Origin: Aquisediminimonas sp040398565
Lineage (GTDB): Bacteria > Pseudomonadota > Alphaproteobacteria > Sphingomonadales > Sphingomonadaceae
Length of the DNA stretch: 64,000 bases
Direction of reading: 5' to 3'
NCBI GenBank assembly: GCA_040398565.1
Contig: JBBATU010000001.1
Span: forward strand, 1-64,000
Positions 44,371-52,794 of the stretch are shown here, piece after piece. Under the pieces are notes generated by a model. That model searched no databases and was not told the DNA's origin. It worked only from the letters and a program-made list of their open reading frames with translations. How positions within the stretch are numbered: position 1 is the first letter of the stretch; each line of letters opens with the position of its first letter. Position numbers and translations under genes: made by a program.

Positions 44371-44501
44371 GCGCGGTGACCGCAGCCTTTGGTCTCCTCG
44401 GCAATGGCACCGTATCGTTCTAAACGCTTGCGGGCCCATTCCTCCGATCGCTGACCATGCGGAAGGGTCGTAAAGCCTGATGGCTTTGCGGCCCTTCTCA
44501 T
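44328..44501 (-). CDS. possible small ORF after gyrB
   Basis: An open frame of 57 codons from the ATG at 44501 (MRRAAKPSGF...) starts 18 nt after the gyrB stop and reads as a mixed-charge soluble peptide containing SEEWARKRLERYGAIAEE. It overlaps the hairpin at 44462-44497. The strand opposite carries the mini-ORF, so at most one of the two is likely real. No family is recognised. Confidence 0.25.
   Translation of the reverse strand: MRRAAKPSGFTTLPHGQRSEEWARKRLERYGAIAEETKGCGHRAYPRITLSDLLAGP
44462..44497. terminator. long hairpin 3' of gyrB
   Basis: A 16-bp stem (44462-44477 with 44482-44497, two G-U pairs when read as plus-strand RNA) with loop TGAT, 23 nt after the gyrB stop. Neither side has a proper T-run, so it may protect the mRNA 3' end or terminate with help. 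Confidence 0.5.
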
Positions 44502-44519
44502 GTCCGGCAAGTGCCGTGG

Positions 44520-47033
44520 TTAAATATCGAGATTAGCGACGTTCAGGGCGTTTTGCTGAATGAAATCGCGACGGGGCTCGACAACATCGCCCATCAGCTG
44601 GGTGAAAATCTCATCCGCCAAATCGGCCTGTGCAACTTCCACGCGCAAGAGCGAGCGATTGTCCGGGTCCAGCGTTGTTTCCCAAAGCTGTTCGGCATTC
44701 ATTTCGCCCAAGCCTTTATAGCGCGAAATGGACAGGCCCTTCCGGCCCGCCGCAAGGATGGCCTCGAGCAGTTCAGACGGACGAGAGATCGCCGTTGTGC
44801 CCTTGGTCACGACGGGCTGCGCATCCTCTTCATCGCCTTCGGGGGCGGCGCTGTCTGCCTGCGCCTTGCCAATCGCAACAAGTCGGCTGACCGTCGCATA
44901 AGACTCTGTTTGTTCGGCAATTAAGCTGTGCAGGCGGCGTGCCTCTTGGCTCAGCAAGAAGTTCGCTTCAATCATATGATGGTCAGTCACACCGCGCCAC
45001 AGACGTTGGAGGTGATAGCCGCCTTCTTCGCTGACAATGCCGGACCAATTGGCTTCCTTGTCTGCACGGCCGAGCCATCCAGCCGCCCGATCAACCGCGG
45101 CCTGACGCCCGGCTGCATCCAGCGCCGGATCGAGCGCGCCGACCAGCGACAATCCCTCAATAATCGCGGGATCATATTTGCGCGGCACATAGCGCATCAG
45201 CGCGCGCATCCGCCGCGCATGATCAATGAGCAATTTCAGATCCGCGCCAGAGCGGGTTCCGCCGCTGGTTTCGAGCGCGGTCGCTGCCAGACCGCCTTCG
45301 ACCAGATAATCGTCAAGGGCTGCATCATCCTTCAGATACACTTCAGACCGGCCACGCGCTGCCTTGTAGAGCGGCGGTTGCGCAATGAAGAGATGCCCGC
45401 GCGCGATAATCTCTGGCATTTGCCGATAGAAGAAGGTGAGCAGCAGCGTACGGATATGCGCGCCGTCGACATCGGCGTCGGTCATGATAACGATCTTGTG
45501 ATAGCGCAGCTTTTCAATGTTAAAATCATCACGGCCAATGCCCGTGCCCATGGCCTGAATGAGCGTGCCCACTTCCTTGGAAGACAGCATCTTGTCAAAG
45601 CGCGCGCGCTCCACATTCAAGATCTTACCCTTCAAGGGCAGGATCGCTTGATATTGGCGGTTGCGGCCCTGTTTGGCAGAGCCTCCAGCGGAATCCCCTT
45701 CGACCAGGAAGAGTTCGGACTTTGCAGGATCGCGTTCTTGGCAATCGGCCAGCTTGCCGGGCAGGGAGGCAATGTCCATCACGCCCTTGCGCCGGGTCAG
45801 TTCGCGCGCCCGCTTGGCCGCTTCACGGGCGGCAGCGGCGTCGATGATCTTCTGAACGACGGCGCGCGCATTGGCGGGGTTTTCCTCAAGCCATTCGGCC
45901 ATCTTATCCGCCATCAGGCTTTCCAGCGGCTGACGCACTTCGGATGAGACAAGCTTGTCTTTGGTTTGAGAGCTGAATTTGGGATCGGGCAGCTTGACCG
46001 AGACGATGGCGGTCAAGCCTTCGCGCATATCCTCGCCCGTCAGGCTCACCTTCTCCTTCTTCAAAAGGCCGGACTTCTCCGCATAATTATTGAGCGTGCG
46101 GGTGAGTGCTGCGCGGAAGGCGGCCAAGTGCGTGCCGCCATCGCGCTGCGGGATGTTGTTGGTGAAGCACAGGACATTTTCGTAATAGCTGTCATTCCAT
46201 TCGAGCGCGACTTCAATGGCAATGCCATCGCGTTGCCCGGCAACAGAAATGGGATCGGGAAAGAGTGGTGCCTTGGCGCGATCCAGCCACTTCACAAAGG
46301 CGGCAATCCCACCTTCATAATACAGCTCAACTTCCTTCTTTTCGGCATGGCGCGCGTCGATCAGGAACAGGCGGACGCCGGAGTTCAAAAAGGCGAGTTC
46401 GCGAAAGCGATGCTCCAGCTTGTCAAAATCAAACTCGGTGATCTTGAACGTGTCTGGGCTTGGCAAGAAGGTGACGCGCGTGCCGCGCTTGGGCCGACCC
46501 CGATCATCATTGCCCGCCGGGCCGACGACCTTGAGCGGCGCCACGGCATCGCCATGTTGAAACTGCATATAATGCTCTTGCCCATCGCGCCAGATCGTCA
46601 GGTCGAGCCGGATCGACAGCGCGTTGACAACGGACACGCCAACGCCGTGCAGGCCGCCCGACACCTTATAGGCATTGTCGTCGGACGTGTTTTCAAACTT
46701 CCCGCCTGCGTGCAGCTGCGTCATGATGACTTCGGCGGCCGACACGCCTTCTTCGGTGTGAATATCGGTTGGGATGCCGCGCCCATTATCCTCAACCGAG
46801 ACCGATCCATCGGGATTGAGTTGGATGATCACCCGGTCGCAATGGCCGGCCAGCGCCTCGTCAATCGCATTATCCGAGACCTCAAACACCATGTGGTGCA
46901 GGCCAGAACCATCATCGGTATCGCCGATATACATGCCCGGGCGCTTACGCACCGCATCAAGGCCTTTGAGAACCTTGATCGAGTCAGCGCCATAGTCGTT
47001 GGAATTCGGGATGTTTGCGATTTCGTCTGTCAT
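44520..47033 (-). CDS. gyrB: DNA gyrase subunit B
   Basis: The 837-aa type II topoisomerase subunit powers negative supercoiling. The GHKL ATPase is at the N-terminus (EVSDNAIDEAL, EDNGRGIPTDIH, GGLHGVGVSVVNALS). The Toprim domain shows LVEGDSAGGSAKQGR and the metal-binding DADVDGAHI. The C-terminal GyrA-contacting segment (ISRYKGLGEMNAEQLWETTLDP) is intact. Length fits alphaproteobacterial GyrB. The next gene on the minus strand is 165 nt upstream, so gyrB is probably monocistronic. Confidence 0.97.
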   Translation of the reverse strand: MTDEIANIPNSNDYGADSIKVLKGLDAVRKRPGMYIGDTDDGSGLHHMVFEVSDNAIDEALAGHCDRVIIQLNPDGSVSVEDNGRGIPTDIHTEEGVSAAEVIMTQLHAGGKFENTSDDNAYKVSGGLHGVGVSVVNALSIRLDLTIWRDGQEHYMQFQHGDAVAPLKVVGPAGNDDRGRPKRGTRVTFLPSPDTFKITEFDFDKLEHRFRELAFLNSGVRLFLIDARHAEKKEVELYYEGGIAAFVKWLDRAKAPLFPDPISVAGQRDGIAIEVALEWNDSYYENVLCFTNNIPQRDGGTHLAAFRAALTRTLNNYAEKSGLLKKEKVSLTGEDMREGLTAIVSVKLPDPKFSSQTKDKLVSSEVRQPLESLMADKMAEWLEENPANARAVVQKIIDAAAAREAAKRARELTRRKGVMDIASLPGKLADCQERDPAKSELFLVEGDSAGGSAKQGRNRQYQAILPLKGKILNVERARFDKMLSSKEVGTLIQAMGTGIGRDDFNIEKLRYHKIVIMTDADVDGAHIRTLLLTFFYRQMPEIIARGHLFIAQPPLYKAARGRSEVYLKDDAALDDYLVEGGLAATALETSGGTRSGADLKLLIDHARRMRALMRYVPRKYDPAIIEGLSLVGALDPALDAAGRQAAVDRAAGWLGRADKEANWSGIVSEEGGYHLQRLWRGVTDHHMIEANFLLSQEARRLHSLIAEQTESYATVSRLVAIGKAQADSAAPEGDEEDAQPVVTKGTTAISRPSELLEAILAAGRKGLSISRYKGLGEMNAEQLWETTLDPDNRSLLRVEVAQADLADEIFTQLMGDVVEPRRDFIQQNALNVANLDI

Positions 47034-47140
47034 GGTCAGTCTATAGGGAAAGGCGCGCCGTAACCCAAGGAAAAACGGCCCGAATCATAAGGGCGCTGGG
47101 GATGGTTTTCGAACGCCTTTCTGGGGTCGACCACCTGATG

Positions 47141-47174
47141 AAAAAAGGCCCGCCTGCGGGGTGCAGACGGGCCT
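47141..47174 (-). terminator. terminator of the cytochrome P450 gene
   Basis: On the minus strand an AGGCCCG...CGGGCCT stem with inner CTG/CAG pairs is followed by TTTTTT (47141-47146), 25 nt after the P450 stop. Confidence 0.8.
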
Positions 47175-47198
47175 GTATTCGCAGCAGCGCAGAGGGCC

Positions 47199-48455
47199 TT
47201 AATATTGGGAGAGTTCCACCATCATGCTCTTATAGCCGTGCACAAAGCTCGCCGGAACGCGCGTTGGCTCTTCCAGCACATTGACGCGCAGGCGGCGCTT
47301 TTGCAGTTCGGAAATCAGCGTTGTCAGCTGCAATTCCGCGACGCGCGCGCCCACGCAACGGTGAATTCCATAGCCAAAGGACAAATGCCGCCGGGCATTT
47401 TCGCGGTCGACAATGATCTTGTCGCCATTGGGGAAGACGCTTTCGTCGCGGTTGGCCGAAATATACCAAAGCGCCAGCTTATCACGCTTTTTTATCTGGT
47501 GGCCGAACAGCTCGGTATCTTCGGTTGCCGTGCGGCGCATATGCGCCAGCGGCGTTTGCCAGCGGATCAGTTCATGCATTGCATTCACGGCTAGCTCATG
47601 GCTGTGATTTTGCTCCAGCTTTGCCCGTTCTTCCGGGAATTTATCCATGGCATAGGCAAAGGCCGTCATGGAATTGCGGGTCGTGTCATTGCCGCCAACG
47701 ATCAGGAGAATGAGGTTCCCCATAAATTCCTCATGGCTCATATGCTTCATCGCATCGGATTGAAGCATGACAGAGATGAGATCATGCTGACCGGGGCTGG
47801 TGGCCTTACGATCCCAAAGCTCCTTGAAGGACGCGCCCATTTCAAAGGCGGTGGCCAGGCGGTGTTGCCGCTTTTCCAGCGTATCAAAGCTCTCAATATC
47901 GCCCAGAACATCTGACCAGCGGGTCAGCTTGTGGCGCTCTTCCCAAGGGAAGTCGAACAGGATGGCGAGCATCTGCGTCGTCAATTCAATCGACAGCTTT
48001 TCCACCCAGTCAAAGGGCTGGCCAATGGGCAAGCTATCGAGCACGGCCGCCGTCCGGGCGACGGTGTCGGCCCGCATCCGCTCTACCTCTGTCGGGCCAA
48101 AAGCAGGGGCAACTGTGCGCCGCTGCGCCGTATGCTGCGGCGGGTCCATCGCGATGAACATGGGCATCGGAATGTCGCCCTCTTGCAGGTTGTCGACGCC
48201 GTCTCCGGCAACGGTAATGCCGCCATATTCCCAGCTGGAGGAAAAGACCTTCGGCAACGCCTCAATATGCTGGATCGCCTTATAATTCGTCACCGACCAA
48301 TAGGGGCCGAATTTCGATTCTGGACAGAAATAAATGGGTGATTTTTCGCGCATCTGGCGGAAGGGCTCCTGCCAGACATCCTGCGTATACAGCTCTGCAC
48401 GCGACACATCCCAGGGGTTTGCATCCTGAGCCGTTTCCTTGAGCACCGTTGCCAT
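47199..48455 (-). CDS. cytochrome P450
   Basis: The 418-aa soluble bacterial P450 has the I-helix oxygen-activation motif LIVGGNDTTRNS, the K-helix E-x-x-R in HELIRWQTP, and the heme-ligand Cys in SFGYGIHRCVGARVAE. It would hydroxylate a small hydrophobic substrate using an external ferredoxin, and none is encoded nearby. Sphingomonad P450s of this look are often tied to terpene, alkane or steroid-like oxidation; I cannot assign the CYP family. It is divergent from queG. Confidence 0.93.
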   Translation of the reverse strand: MATVLKETAQDANPWDVSRAELYTQDVWQEPFRQMREKSPIYFCPESKFGPYWSVTNYKAIQHIEALPKVFSSSWEYGGITVAGDGVDNLQEGDIPMPMFIAMDPPQHTAQRRTVAPAFGPTEVERMRADTVARTAAVLDSLPIGQPFDWVEKLSIELTTQMLAILFDFPWEERHKLTRWSDVLGDIESFDTLEKRQHRLATAFEMGASFKELWDRKATSPGQHDLISVMLQSDAMKHMSHEEFMGNLILLIVGGNDTTRNSMTAFAYAMDKFPEERAKLEQNHSHELAVNAMHELIRWQTPLAHMRRTATEDTELFGHQIKKRDKLALWYISANRDESVFPNGDKIIVDRENARRHLSFGYGIHRCVGARVAELQLTTLISELQKRRLRVNVLEEPTRVPASFVHGYKSMMVELSQY

Positions 48456-48618
48456 GACCGAACCTCTCTCTTTTTATGAGTCTTCGGGCCAATCTGCCAC
48501 TGTTTACACTCGTGTCAATGACCTTTGGCGGTAGGTGCGACAAGCCGTTCTGAAATGCGCCGAGGTGAGGAGATTGCGGGCGCATTTCCTCTTGGCCCCC
48601 GGCGTGGTAGCAAGGCCC

Positions 48619-49683
48619 ATGGCGCAAAAACCCGCACCCAAAACCCTAACGGCTGCTGCAATCAAGGAAGAAGCGGCGCGGCTGGGCTTTGCAGCCTGCG
48701 GGATCACCCATGCGGGGCATGATTTCAGCGCGCCTTTGAACGATTGGCTGTCCATCGGCGCGCATGGGGAGATGGCCTGGATGGCCGACCGGGCCGAACA
48801 ACGCGCGGCACCTCAGCGGCTTTGGCCAGAGGCGCGATCGGCCATCATGCTGGGGATGAGCTATGCGCCCAAAGTCGATCCACTGGCGCTGGCGGCGTTT
48901 GGCGACCGCGGCCGGATTTCGGTCTATGCGCAGGGTCAGGATTATCATGACATTGTGAAAAAGGCATTGAAGGCGCTCGCGCGTTGGATGGTCGATCAAT
49001 CGCCCTGCGCGCTCAAGGTGTTTGTGGATACAGCGCCCGTTATGGAAAAGCCGCTGGCGGGGGATGCTGGGCTGGGGTGGCAGGGCAAGCACAGTAACCT
49101 TGTCAGCCGCGATCATGGCAGTTGGTTGTTCTTGGGGGCAATCTATACGACGCTCGATCTGCCGGCCGATCCGCCTGCGGTCGATGCGTGCGGCAGCTGT
49201 TCCGCCTGCCACTCCGCTTGCCCAACCGACGCATTTATCGCGCCGTATCGGCTCGATGCGCGGCGGTGCATTTCCTATCTCACGATTGAGCATAAGGGGC
49301 CGATCCCGCATGAATTTCGGCGGGCGATTGGCAACCGCATTTATGGCTGTGATGATTGTCTGGCGGTGTGCCCGTGGAATAAATTTGCCGATGCCGCCGC
49401 CGCCAATCGGGCCTTTGCCCCGCGTGCAGAATTGGTGGCGCCGCGCCTCGCCGATCTTTTGGCGCTGGATGATGCGGCGTTCCGGCAGGTGTTTTCCGGT
49501 TCTCCCATCAAGCGGATTGGGCGCGACCGGATGGTGCGCAATGCCGCGATTGCAGCAGGCAATAGCGGTGACCCCGCCCTGATCCCCGTGCTTCAGAACC
49601 TCATTAATGACGGATCAGATGTGGTGCGCGACGCCGCTCACTGGGCGCTTGAGGCGCTTAGCGCCGCCAGCGCAGCGCCGTGA
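48619..49683 (+). CDS. queG: epoxyqueuosine reductase
   Basis: The 354-aa enzyme carries out the last step of queuosine formation in tRNA (epoxyqueuosine to queuosine) with cobalamin and iron-sulfur clusters. Two cluster motifs are visible: CGSCSACHSACP and CDDCLAVCPWNKF. The catalytic Asp region is VDTAPVMEKPLA. A HEAT-like C-terminus (VRNAAIAAGNSGDPALIPVL) is present. The start at 48619 (MAQKPAPKTL) fits family length. Its end overlaps the convergent small gene by 26 nt. Confidence 0.94.
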   Translation: MAQKPAPKTLTAAAIKEEAARLGFAACGITHAGHDFSAPLNDWLSIGAHGEMAWMADRAEQRAAPQRLWPEARSAIMLGMSYAPKVDPLALAAFGDRGRISVYAQGQDYHDIVKKALKALARWMVDQSPCALKVFVDTAPVMEKPLAGDAGLGWQGKHSNLVSRDHGSWLFLGAIYTTLDLPADPPAVDACGSCSACHSACPTDAFIAPYRLDARRCISYLTIEHKGPIPHEFRRAIGNRIYGCDDCLAVCPWNKFADAAAANRAFAPRAELVAPRLADLLALDDAAFRQVFSGSPIKRIGRDRMVRNAAIAAGNSGDPALIPVLQNLINDGSDVVRDAAHWALEALSAASAAP

Positions 49684-49993
49684 TGCAGCTGTTGCGCTCG
49701 GCATCGCGCCCATCGGGCACGCGGGCCGCCGTATAGACGGCTATGGGCGTCCCACCTTCGGCTTGCGGATAAAGATAGACATCGAAAATGCAGGATGTGT
49801 TCGCAAATTGCAGCTTGCGGCCCGACCCTTCCCTTATGTCTTGCACCGGGGGCCCGAGCAGAAGGATCAGGGCTGCGGTATCCTTGCCGATCACCTTGCC
49901 AAGTTCGCCTGCGGGAGCAGGTTGATCCTCAGCCGCAAGATGAGCCGGCACGAGCAGCAGCATAGCCGCCAAGTTCAAGATAAGTCCCCGCAT
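49658..49993 (-). CDS. hypothetical exported protein
   Basis: The 111-aa product has a signal peptide (LNLAAMLLLVPAHLAAE) and a compact domain with GKDTAALILLLGPPVQDIREGSGRKL and two Cys (TSCIFDVYLYP, NSCITALR) that could form a disulfide. The pattern recalls small SmpA/OmlA-like proteins but the match is weak. The start at 49993 leads directly into the signal peptide. It overlaps queG by 26 nt, tail to tail. Confidence 0.7.
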   Translation of the reverse strand: MRGLILNLAAMLLLVPAHLAAEDQPAPAGELGKVIGKDTAALILLLGPPVQDIREGSGRKLQFANTSCIFDVYLYPQAEGGTPIAVYTAARVPDGRDAERNSCITALRWRR

Positions 49994-50025
49994 GGCGGGC
50001 TGATTGGCAATGCCATTATCTGGCG

Positions 50026-51354
50026 TCAATCATTGTCCGTGCCAAGCTGGCGCAATCTCCCGGCGCGGCGGTCCGGGGCAATGTTGAACCGCCGCGTAAT
50101 TGTATAGTCGAGGGTGGTGAACAGAAAATAAGCGAGGAACCAGCGCAGGCGGCGGAACCGGCCCGACACGCGCTTAAGCCAATGCTGATCAATCTTCTGA
50201 CATTGGGGCAGATGGGCTTGGGCCAAGGCGTGCATTTGATCTGCAAAGCCGGCATTGTCGATCCGCAGCATCACTTCGACATTTAAGAAGATGCTGCGCG
50301 TGTCATAATTGGCAGAGCCGATATAGACGATGCTGTCTGCAATCATCAGCTTCATGTGGAGGCGCGTTGGGCGATATTCATAAATCTCCGCCCCCCCGCG
50401 CAATAGCCGCCCATAGCAATGACGCGCCGCCGCCACAGTTGTTGTATTGTCGGACCGGGCGGCGGTCACCAGCAACAGGCGGCCGCGCCGCGCCACGCGG
50501 GCCAGCCGCCGCAAAAAGGTGAAGTCGGGCGCGAAATAGGCCTGGATCATATCGACCTGCCGGGCCCGATCGAGATCGGCGCGCAAGGCTCTGGCAAAGG
50601 GATTGAGCCGCTCAAACGGGCCGCCCATGCGCCAGCCAATGGGGCCGTCTGTTGTGCTGCTCGCCAATAACAGGCGTTGCAAGGCGCGAATGCTCTGCTT
50701 GTCGCTGCGGATCCAGTCCAGCAGGGCATCGACATAGGCCGAAAGCGGCGCAACTTTGGGTCCTGTCAGTGTCGCCATCAGGTCATGCCAATGGTCTCCC
50801 AATGGCCCATCCTGATAATAGTCCGCCGCGATATTGGCCCCGCCAATCAGGGCTGTCTCGTCATCGGCGATCAGGATTTTCTGGTGATTGCGCAGCAGGT
50901 AACGCCTGCCCTTATTGGGAATGAAGCGGTCCACCCGCGCGCCGGATTCACGCAAAGGGTGGAGAAAGCTGTCGGCAAGACCGCTACTGCCAAAACCATC
51001 AATCACCAGCGCAACAGACACGCCGCGCACGCAGGCGTGCACCAAAGCATCGCGGACAAGGCGGCCGACCGCGTCATCAACATAAATGTAAAAGATAAGG
51101 CGCAGGCTCCTCTGCGCCGAGTCGATTGTATCAAGCAATGCCGCCAATCGTGCGTCGCTTGAGATATGGATATCCAGCTGGTGATCGGCGATCTCCACCG
51201 ATATTGGGTCAAAAGGGGGCTGGGCGCTCACCCGGCCTAAATGGCCAAATTCTTGACAGAAGCGCAAGAGACTGTTAGTTAATCCTCTTTCCCGAATTGG
51301 TGAAGATTGGAGACGCTCGATGGCGCGCGTGACTGTTGAAGATTGTGTCGACAA
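50026..51354 (-). CDS. phospholipase D-like protein, cardiolipin synthase type
   Basis: The 442-aa PLD-superfamily protein has two catalytic HKD-type motifs: RNHQKILIADD and RLHMKLMIADS, each followed by a GG/GS-A-N segment (IGGANIAADYY, IGSANYDTRS). This order fits cardiolipin synthase ClsB-like enzymes, which join two phosphatidyl lipids. The expected C-terminal hydrophobic segment (WFLAYFLFTTLDY) could bind membrane. Start uncertain: the ATG at 51354 overlaps the opposite-strand rpoZ start by 35 nt; a TTG at 51267 or GTG at 51231 would avoid this. Conserved sequence begins only at about residue 50. Confidence 0.85.
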   Translation of the reverse strand: MSTQSSTVTRAIERLQSSPIRERGLTNSLLRFCQEFGHLGRVSAQPPFDPISVEIADHQLDIHISSDARLAALLDTIDSAQRSLRLIFYIYVDDAVGRLVRDALVHACVRGVSVALVIDGFGSSGLADSFLHPLRESGARVDRFIPNKGRRYLLRNHQKILIADDETALIGGANIAADYYQDGPLGDHWHDLMATLTGPKVAPLSAYVDALLDWIRSDKQSIRALQRLLLASSTTDGPIGWRMGGPFERLNPFARALRADLDRARQVDMIQAYFAPDFTFLRRLARVARRGRLLLVTAARSDNTTTVAAARHCYGRLLRGGAEIYEYRPTRLHMKLMIADSIVYIGSANYDTRSIFLNVEVMLRIDNAGFADQMHALAQAHLPQCQKIDQHWLKRVSGRFRRLRWFLAYFLFTTLDYTITRRFNIAPDRRAGRLRQLGTDND

Positions 51355-51661
51355 GGTTTCGAACCGGTTTGACCTCGTGCTCGTGGCGGCCCAGCGGGCC
51401 CGCCAGATTTCGGGCGGAGCTGAACTTTTGCTGGACCGGGACCGGGATAAAAACCCCGTTGTCGCCCTGCGTGAAATCGCAGATGAGCTGGTTGTTCCGG
51501 CTGAACTTCAGGAAGCGATTGTCGGCGGCTTGCAGCGTGTCCGCATCGATGATGAAGTCGAATCGGATGAAATGACCTCGCTCTCCAGCGCGGCAGAGGC
51601 GCTCCGCCTCACGGCAGCGGCCCCGCCTCGCAACCAGAATCTGGGTGGCGATTACGACTAA
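51320..51661 (+). CDS. rpoZ: RNA polymerase omega subunit
   Basis: The 113-aa subunit helps assemble RNA polymerase. The N-terminal MARVTVEDCVDKVSNRFDLV and RARQISGGAE are standard, followed by NPVVALREIADE. Length is normal for alphaproteobacteria. No spoT/rel gene follows, unlike the usual enterobacterial order. It ends before a strong bidirectional terminator (51675-51729). Confidence 0.96.
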   Translation: MARVTVEDCVDKVSNRFDLVLVAAQRARQISGGAELLLDRDRDKNPVVALREIADELVVPAELQEAIVGGLQRVRIDDEVESDEMTSLSSAAEALRLTAAAPPRNQNLGGDYD

Positions 51662-51674
51662 GTCATCAGCGACC

Positions 51675-51729
51675 ACCGCATAAGAAAAAGGCCCGGCGCG
51701 AAAGCGTGCGGGCCTTTTTCTTATGCGGT
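51675..51729. terminator. bidirectional terminator between rpoZ and the HxlR gene
   Basis: A 21-bp perfect inverted repeat (51675-51695 with 51709-51729) around a 13-nt centre. The arms contain AAAAAGGCCCG and CGGGCCTTTTT, giving T-runs in both directions between two convergent genes. Confidence 0.92.
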
Positions 51730-51741
51730 CTGATCAGGGCC

Positions 51742-52230
51742 CTAGGCTACAATGTGCAGCTTGGGCATTTCCAGAGGTGTGATTTCATGGGTGTGTTTCC
51801 AGCTGAGGTCGGCCAGCTGGAGCGCGCGGCCGTCATGCGCCTGAATTTCGATTTTGCGAATCGGCTGGCCGTCCCGCTTGTCGACCAGAACAGGGGTGGA
51901 GGGAACGCCCGTTTCCCAAGTTTCCCCCCATTGGCGCAACGCCAGCATGGCCGGAAGCAGGGCAGCCCCCTTTTCCGTAAGGCGATATTCAATTTTTCGG
52001 CGATCTTCGGGCATAGGCTCGCGCGCCAAAATGCCGTGATCGACCAGCCGACCCAGACGATTGGCCAGAATGTTGCGGGCAATGCCCAGCGTCGATTGAA
52101 ATTCCTCAAAATGATGCAGACCGTTGAACGCCCCACGCAGGATCAGGAAAGACCAACGCTCCCCCATCGCTTCCAACGCAGCGGGCAGGCCACAATCGAT
52201 GTTAGAGAGATCTTCCCGCAAATCGCCCAT
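51742..52230 (-). CDS. HxlR family winged-helix regulator
   Basis: The 162-aa protein has the HxlR winged helix at about residues 10-100: GLPAALEAMGERWSFLILRGAFNG, then the recognition area LGIARNILANRLGRLVDHGILAR. The C-terminal third (about 110-162) is extra and may bind a ligand. The start at 52230 has GAAAGG upstream; the ATG at 52254 has no SD. It is divergent from the CC_3452 protein gene and probably controls that intergenic region. Confidence 0.88.
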   Translation of the reverse strand: MGDLREDLSNIDCGLPAALEAMGERWSFLILRGAFNGLHHFEEFQSTLGIARNILANRLGRLVDHGILAREPMPEDRRKIEYRLTEKGAALLPAMLALRQWGETWETGVPSTPVLVDKRDGQPIRKIEIQAHDGRALQLADLSWKHTHEITPLEMPKLHIVA

Positions 52231-52304
52231 TGAATTCAAACCTTTCACACCCATGTAACGCGCATCAGGCTAACCTGATTCTCGCGCGACACAAATTATT
52301 TTAA

Positions 52305-52362
52305 GTTTTTAGTTGCAACTTGCAATCTAATTATATAGGTATTGATTCGCAACTTAAAAAAC
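52305..52362. promoter_or_regulatory. AT-rich divergent promoter region with inverted and direct repeats
   Basis: GTTTTTAGTTGC (52305-52316) and its near-complement (52349-52362) flank TTGCAAC-TTGCAAT direct repeats and a TATATAGG box. It is the likely operator and promoter area for the HxlR regulator and the CC_3452 protein. Base composition is clearly more AT-rich than the surroundings. Confidence 0.5.
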
Positions 52363-52379
52363 ATGAAAGGACCTCCCCC

Positions 52380-52694
52380 ATGCGTATCCTCATTGCTCTG
52401 GCTGCAATCGCCACCTCTGCCACCCTTTTTGCTGGTTCGGCGACCACCGCCTTTGCCAGCACACCCGGCTATCGCTTGGTTCCTGAAGCTGCTGTTTCGG
52501 GCAACAGCGTTGTCGCCCGCGACGTTCTTTGGAAGCGCTCGGGCGATGCCTGGATCGCAACCAAGGCGACCAGCCGCGCGGAAATCGTCTGCTCTTCGGC
52601 TGCACGTGAAATTGGCAAAATCGCTACCTTCTCGGCCAATGGCACCGACTTCACGTCGGACCAGCTGGCCAAGTGCAACGAAAAGGCACGCTAA
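52380..52694 (+). CDS. CC_3452 family exported protein
   Basis: The 104-aa product has a signal peptide (LIALAAIATSATLFAGSATTAFAS) and the short CC_3452-type domain: GYRLVPEAAVSGNSVVARDVLWKRSGDAW, then SRAEIVCSSAAREIGKI and a late Cys (KCNEKAR) that could pair with the first. Function unknown; it is common in sphingomonads and Caulobacter. Its own terminator follows at 52743-52779. Divergent from an HxlR regulator, so likely induced by the signal sensed by it. Confidence 0.83.
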   Translation: MRILIALAAIATSATLFAGSATTAFASTPGYRLVPEAAVSGNSVVARDVLWKRSGDAWIATKATSRAEIVCSSAAREIGKIATFSANGTDFTSDQLAKCNEKAR

Positions 52695-52742
52695 GCCAAC
52701 ATCTCCCGCCCGACGATATCCCCCCCTATCTCGGGCAAATTT

Positions 52743-52779
52743 GGGCAGCCGCGGACATCCTCCGCCGGCTGCCCTTTTT
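52743..52779 (+). terminator. terminator of the CC_3452-family gene
   Basis: GGGCAGCCG pairs with CGGCTGCCC around an inner GG/CC stem, followed by TTTTT (52775-52779). Confidence 0.85.
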
Positions 52780-52794
52780 ATTGGGGCGGTGGGT

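Larger units (their letters stand above)
44175..44519. other. 345-nt convergent intergenic region with structured elements
   Basis: Between the lipoprotein gene (plus) and gyrB (minus). It holds two 7-nt direct repeats TCTTCGA (44245-44251, 44254-44260), a two-tier hairpin (44266-44302), a 14-nt perfect complement of the 16S 3' end (44308-44321) with an ATG 1 nt beyond, and a long hairpin (44462-44497). No tRNA or complete rRNA is present. Confidence 0.7.

Noticed and set aside
45966..47063. Plus-strand frame opposite gyrB
   Set aside because: Shadow of gyrB, with no SD and no family features.
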